Shown here: piece by piece, positions 60,249 to 64,000 of the stretch
Layout: every line of letters begins with the position of its first letter
How positions within the stretch are numbered: position 1 is the stretch's first letter
Assembly (NCBI RefSeq): GCF_945605565.1
Contig: NZ_OX216966.1
Span: forward strand, 2,243,501 to 2,307,500
Length of the DNA stretch: 64,000 bases
Source of the DNA: Paenibacillus dendritiformis
GTDB lineage: Bacteria; Bacillota; Bacilli; Paenibacillales; Paenibacillaceae
Direction: 5' to 3'
Position numbers and translations under genes: made by a program
The notes under the pieces: model-generated
Database searches by the model: none
Seen by the model: the letters and a program-made list of their open reading frames with translations, nothing else
What the model was told of the DNA's origin: nothing

Positions 60249-61637
60249 ATGAAGATGAAAACATGGCTGCGTCGTGGCAATGCGGCAATGATCTCGGCCG
60301 CGGTAGTAGGGATTTTCGTGCTGATTACTTATATATTCCAATCCTTCTCGGGATGGCAGTGGGACGTGACGAAGAACAAATCCTTCACGCTGTCGGAGCA
60401 GACGTTATCGGCGTTGGCTTCCATCGAGAAGCCAATCGCTATCAAGCTGTTCACGACCCCGAACGATGATGAAGTGCTGGTTCGGGAGGTTGCCGACATG
60501 GCAGAGGAATATGCGAAGCGCAACCGGAATATTTCATTCAAGCGGTATGATCTGCTGAAGGAGCCTTCGCTTGCGGAGCAGTACAAGCTGACGGCAAGCT
60601 CGATCGTATTCGAGCAGGGAACCCAGCGGAAAACGGTTGGCTTATTTGAAATGTTCCAGGCCGGGCAGGGGTATTCGTATCAGTTCAGCGGTGAAGAAAA
60701 AATGACACAGGCGCTGCGAAGCCTGGCGTCAGATAAAAAATCAAAGGCTTACGTTCTTAGCGGCCACCAGGAATTGCCGCTGGCGCAAATGAATGTGCTC
60801 CGGACAAGCTTGGGAGAAGATAATGTGGAGCTTGAGGAGCTGAACCTGCTGCAGAAGGGCAGCGTGCCGGAGGATGCCGATCTTGTTATGCTAATCGGTA
60901 TGAAGCAGGATGTGAGCGATAAGGAAGCGGAACTGCTGCAGAAGTATGTGGAAGGCAAAGGAAAGCTGTACATTGCGCTTGGGTTCGATGAAAAGATGGC
61001 CACAGAATGGCCGAATATTCATGGGCTGCTGAAGTCTCTCGGCGTCGAAAGCACGAACTCGGTCGCCGTGGAGCCGTCCGAAGGCTTGCTGTACGATCCG
61101 TTCACGATTATGCCTGATTATAACGAGCACGAGATGACAGACAAGCTTATTCAGTACCGGATGATGATGACCTTGTCGTTAAGCATTCCGCTGAAGATTA
61201 GCGAGAATGATACGTATGAAGCGCAAGAAATATTGCACACGACGGAACAAGCGTATGGTGAGACGGATATCCCGCGCTTGGTTCAAGAAGGAAGCGAACG
61301 GGATGACAAGGATATCGCAGGTCCCCTGACACTCGGAGCGGTCGTCCAGTCGAAGGATGGGCAGCCGAAAGCTGTCGTCATCGGCGGTTCCAGCTTTATG
61401 GCGGATGCTTATATTTATACCCAGGGCAATCGGGACTTCGCGTTGAACAGCATCCACTGGCTGGAGGAGAATCAGGATCAGGTTACAATCCGGCCGCGCG
61501 AGAAGGCCGCCTACCAGCTTGCGTATTTGACCCCGGCTCAGGGAAAAACGATTTTGTGGGTGACCGTCATCGGATTCCCGGCCGTGCTGCTCTTTATTGG
61601 AGCGGGACTGTGGTGGAGAAGGAGACATGCGTCATGA
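60249..61637 (+). CDS. GldG-like auxiliary protein of ABC exporter
   Basis: 462 residues; starts 2 bp after the permease stop with GTGGAGG in its end. One N-terminal membrane helix (NAAMISAAVVGIFVLITYIF), extracytoplasmic domain with VTKNKSFTLSEQTLSALASI and KAYVLSGHQELPLAQMN typical of GldG/ABC_transp_aux, and a C-terminal helix (TILWVTVIGFPAVLLFIGAG) with a basic end. Accessory subunit of Gld-type transporters; role unclear outside Bacteroidota. Confidence 0.87.
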   Translation: MKMKTWLRRGNAAMISAAVVGIFVLITYIFQSFSGWQWDVTKNKSFTLSEQTLSALASIEKPIAIKLFTTPNDDEVLVREVADMAEEYAKRNRNISFKRYDLLKEPSLAEQYKLTASSIVFEQGTQRKTVGLFEMFQAGQGYSYQFSGEEKMTQALRSLASDKKSKAYVLSGHQELPLAQMNVLRTSLGEDNVELEELNLLQKGSVPEDADLVMLIGMKQDVSDKEAELLQKYVEGKGKLYIALGFDEKMATEWPNIHGLLKSLGVESTNSVAVEPSEGLLYDPFTIMPDYNEHEMTDKLIQYRMMMTLSLSIPLKISENDTYEAQEILHTTEQAYGETDIPRLVQEGSERDDKDIAGPLTLGAVVQSKDGQPKAVVIGGSSFMADAYIYTQGNRDFALNSIHWLEENQDQVTIRPREKAAYQLAYLTPAQGKTILWVTVIGFPAVLLFIGAGLWWRRRHAS

Positions 61638-62623
61638 AAAAGCTGATGCCGGCCGCTCTGCTGGTTATTGTGTTCGGCATACTGTATTGGTATGCATCGT
61701 CCAACCATTTCTTTATCGAGTCGGACAAGGAAGCGGAAGTCGCGCCTGCCCTCGTGAAGGCGGAAGCGGAACAAGTGGACGCCATTGAATTGGATACCGA
61801 TGGCAAGCCGTTGAAGCTGGTTAAGGTGAAGGATGATTGGAAGGTGCAGGGAAATGAGGATTATCCGGTAAGCTCTTATGCGGTTACCGATTGGATTACG
61901 ACGTTTACCGGCGTGGCGGGGCAAGCCGTGGTCGAAGAGGAGGCGGCGGATATGGCCAAATATGGCCTTGATCATCCCGCTGCCGTGTACTCCATTCGTG
62001 AAGGCGGGAATGTTCACCGGATTGAAGTCGGAGGGAACACTCCGGTTCCCGGAACGGTCTACGCCCGGACAGATGGTACGAAGACGGTCTATCAAGTAGC
62101 CGAATCCGGCTTGTCGGGCCTCAAGCGCTCTGCCTTTGATTTTGCCCGGAAGGAACCGTTGACATTTGCGTTAGAGGAAGTCCGGGAATTCAAGTGGTCA
62201 TGGGATGGACAGTCCTATGATCTGAAAAAGCAGCCCACAAAGGAAAATTCGGCTGATAAAGCGGAGAATTGGAGCTTGAACGGCGGGAAAGTTACGCAAG
62301 AGAAAGCGTCCTCGCTTATCAATGCCTTCCGCTTCCTGATGATTGATCGCGAGCCGGAACGGGCTGACGCCCTGTCGGGATCCGGAGCGAAGCAGGACTG
62401 GTCGCTGACGATTACGCTGCAGCCGAAAGCCATTGACCCGGGACAGCCGCAAGAAAAAGCGGTAACGAAGCGATATGGCGGTTACATGAAGAAGGAGCAT
62501 ATGTGGATCATCCCGGATGGTGAGGGATGGGCCTATCCGGTCGATGAATCCTCCTTCCATGAAGCGGTTCAGACATGGCAGGATGACGAGAAGCAGGATG
62601 AACCTGAATCCAATCAAAAGTAA
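61634..62623 (+). CDS. DUF4340-domain protein
   Basis: 329 residues from ATG 61634, overlapping the GldG-like stop by ATGA. N-terminal membrane anchor (LMPAALLVIVFGILYWYASS), then the extracytoplasmic DUF4340 region (AIELDTDGKPLKLVKVKDDW, SVYARTDGTKTVYQVAESGL with close variants). This domain regularly follows GldG-like genes. Function unknown; probably a third membrane-anchored part of the exporter. Confidence 0.85.
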   Translation: MKKLMPAALLVIVFGILYWYASSNHFFIESDKEAEVAPALVKAEAEQVDAIELDTDGKPLKLVKVKDDWKVQGNEDYPVSSYAVTDWITTFTGVAGQAVVEEEAADMAKYGLDHPAAVYSIREGGNVHRIEVGGNTPVPGTVYARTDGTKTVYQVAESGLSGLKRSAFDFARKEPLTFALEEVREFKWSWDGQSYDLKKQPTKENSADKAENWSLNGGKVTQEKASSLINAFRFLMIDREPERADALSGSGAKQDWSLTITLQPKAIDPGQPQEKAVTKRYGGYMKKEHMWIIPDGEGWAYPVDESSFHEAVQTWQDDEKQDEPESNQK

Positions 62624-62627
62624 AATG

Positions 62628-62665
62628 AGACACGGCTCCCGTTCGCGGGAAGCCGTGTCTTCTTG
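62628..62665. terminator. Terminator between exporter operon and fabH
   Basis: AGACACGGCT / AGCCGTGTCT, 10-bp perfect stem extended by CCCG/CGGG inside, followed by TCTTGTT. Located between convergent genes and probably serves both. Confidence 0.8.
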
Positions 62666-62674
62666 TTGCTCTCA

Positions 62675-63673
62675 TTACAATTCAGGCCAACGAAGCAGAA
62701 GCGCCGCTTGAGAGAAGCCTCCTCCGAAGCCGTACAGGAGCGTCATGTCGCCGGGCTTCAGCTTCCCTTCGGCCAAGGCAAGGGAGATGGCCAGCGGAAT
62801 GCTTGCCGCCGATGTATTGCCATAATAGGTCACGCTCGTTAATGTCCGTTCCATTGGAATGCCGCTTCGTTCACTAATCGCTTCAATCATTCGGAGATTG
62901 GCGCTATGCGGAATGAACCAGTCCACTGCATCCGCATTCATTTGAAGCAGGGAGAGGATGTTCCCGACGCCGACAGGGATTTGCTGCAGCGCCCATTTAT
63001 ATAGTACGCGGCCGTTCTGCACCAATTTGCCATCTTCCCGGAGTTCCACTTCTCCAATCCGGTCGGCGGTGGCGCGACGGTATAAGACCGCCTCCGTATC
63101 CCCCGTCGTGGCCGATAAGGAGGCCATAAAGCTGTCTCTTCGCTCATCCGCCTCGAGCAGCATCGCTCCGGCGCCATCGCCGAACAGTATGCAGGTGCTG
63201 CGATCGGTGTAGTCTACGGTCCGGCTCAACACTTCTGTTCCGATAACGAGGACGCGCTGATGCATGCCTGCCTCGATTAAGCCAATCCCCACCTGAAGTC
63301 CGCTGACGAAGCCTGCGCAGGCATTGGAAATATCGAGAGCCAGCGCATCACGCATTCCGAGCCGAGCCTGGACAAGAGCCGCCGTATTCGGGAAAAAAGC
63401 ATCCGGAGTGGACGTGGCAACCAATACCGCATCCACCTGCCGCAAGTCAATTCCGTGACGCTCCGCCAGATCATTGGCGGCCTTCACCGCCAGATCGGAG
63501 GCGTAGACGCCCGGATCGGCGATCCGGCGTTCCTTCATTCCGGTACGGGTAACGATCCATTCATCATTCGTGTCCACCATCGCGGCCAGATCATCATTGG
63601 TCAATCGACGCTCGGGGACAAAGGAGCCAAAAGCGGTAATGCGGGCTTTCGTATGCAAACGTGTTATTGGCAT
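62675..63673 (-). CDS. fabH: 3-oxoacyl-ACP synthase III
   Basis: 332 residues. Starts fatty acid synthesis by condensing an acyl-CoA with malonyl-ACP. Catalytic triad visible: Cys119 (ISNACAGF), His256 (FIPHSANLRM) and Asn286 (YYGNTSAA). C-terminal GFGGGFSQAALLLRW is typical. Start ATG 63673 with GGAGGG upstream. The promoter carries a FapR box, so expression should follow malonyl-CoA levels. It stands alone rather than in the fapR-plsX-fabD cluster, suggesting a second FabH copy (inference). Confidence 0.95.
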   Translation of the reverse strand: MPITRLHTKARITAFGSFVPERRLTNDDLAAMVDTNDEWIVTRTGMKERRIADPGVYASDLAVKAANDLAERHGIDLRQVDAVLVATSTPDAFFPNTAALVQARLGMRDALALDISNACAGFVSGLQVGIGLIEAGMHQRVLVIGTEVLSRTVDYTDRSTCILFGDGAGAMLLEADERRDSFMASLSATTGDTEAVLYRRATADRIGEVELREDGKLVQNGRVLYKWALQQIPVGVGNILSLLQMNADAVDWFIPHSANLRMIEAISERSGIPMERTLTSVTYYGNTSAASIPLAISLALAEGKLKPGDMTLLYGFGGGFSQAALLLRWPEL

Positions 63674-63697
63674 AAGTTTCCCTCCGGTATGCTAATA

Positions 63698-63743
63698 TTA
63701 GTACCTGGTACTAAATAATAATGCTCCGATGTACCGTTGTCAA
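63698..63743 (-). promoter_or_regulatory. fabH promoter with FapR operator
   Basis: On the minus strand TTGACA (63738-63743), 17 bp, TATTAT (63715-63720). Immediately downstream is the palindrome TTAGTACCAGGTACTAA (63698-63714), differing at one central position from the FapR consensus I recall (TTAGTACCTGATACTAA). FapR bound here would block transcription start; malonyl-CoA releases it. Confidence 0.85.
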
Positions 63744-63929
63744 CGAAAAGGTATGTCGGCAATCCAGGCGGTCCTATAAATGAAGCGCTCCTGCCTTGCT
63801 GCGGAAAATTGCAAAGGGGAGAAAGGAGTGGCAGGGGCGGTAAAACCTATCGGCATAACATCCCGGCCTCGGCGCATGCTAAGTGTGGTGATAATCCAAT
63901 TGAAATCATCTACACAAGGAGGAAAAGCG

Positions 63930-64000
63930 ATGCGTAAAAAGATGGTCCTGCTCACGTTGGCAGCGGCAATGGTCCTGTCCATGGGGTTGACGGGCTGCGC
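63930..64000 (+). CDS. Lipoprotein, N-terminal part only
   Basis: Starts at ATG 63930 with AAGGAGG 6 bp upstream and runs off the window. The visible 23 codons form a lipoprotein signal: MRKKMVLLTLAAAMVLSMG, lipobox LTGC. Unrelated by the visible residues to the ten-copy array. Family cannot be told; a substrate-binding protein is one possibility. Confidence 0.7.
   Translation, partial: MRKKMVLLTLAAAMVLSMGLTGC

Noticed and set aside
63737..63937. 66-codon frame between fabH promoter and the last lipoprotein gene
   Set aside because: Starts inside the fabH promoter, no ribosome site, low-quality composition.

Overview
The window looks like chromosomal DNA of a spore-forming, GC-rich Bacillota, most probably a Paenibacillus. 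The support is strong AGGAGG ribosome sites, frequent TTG/GTG starts, a CcpN/SR1P/YqfL gluconeogenic control module, EcsAB, a FapR-type operator in front of fabH, and a long spore-surface polysaccharide region with CgeB-, SpsI/SpsJ- and YheC/D-like genes. No tRNA, rRNA or CRISPR array was seen.

Layout. 1-5.2 kb: a partial chemoreceptor (minus strand), cheX, a short-chain dehydrogenase, a DUF2573-like protein and a DEAD-box-type helicase. 5.2-21.1 kb: ten consecutive paralogous family-1 solute-binding lipoproteins, all on the plus strand, with no permease or ATPase of their own in the array. Several copies share a sigma-A promoter and an upstream TTCTTAA direct-repeat operator at constant spacing, and most gaps carry similar GC-rich hairpins. 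21.2-23.3 kb: ecsA-ecsB-like ABC transporter. 23.4-27.3 kb: glpX (divergent), a 57-codon SR1P-like peptide gene with a CcpN-type box at its promoter, a degenerate PPDK C-terminal-domain protein, ccpN, and the PPDK regulatory protein yqfL. 27.4-29.8 kb: an IS element (DDE transposase, IS1182-like) inserted in a repeat-rich intergenic region.

29.9-35.4 kb: a Gfo/Idh/MocA oxidoreductase, an aminotransferase, an AraC regulator, psd and a YheC/YheD ATP-grasp protein. 35.6-58.2 kb is the most unusual part: a likely spore-surface glycoconjugate locus. It holds at least seven glycosyltransferases (GT4, GT2, GT-D, CgeB-like), an RfbA/RfbB nucleotide-sugar pair, three small helical proteins of unknown function, and a 3483-residue protein built of about 300 decapeptide repeats. 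Many of these proteins carry an arginine-rich tail, usually followed by a Gly-aromatic (GYxxG/GFxxG) motif. One small gene encodes only that tail. A near-consensus sigma-K promoter sits in front of the small-protein operon, fitting late mother-cell expression.

58.4-62.6 kb: a Gld-type ABC export system (ATPase, ABC-2 permease, GldG-like protein, DUF4340 protein) in a tightly overlapping operon. 62.7-64 kb: fabH (minus strand) under a TTGACA/TATTAT promoter with an abutting FapR box, and the first codons of another lipoprotein gene.

All functional names are by recognition of motifs and family resemblance; no database search was run.
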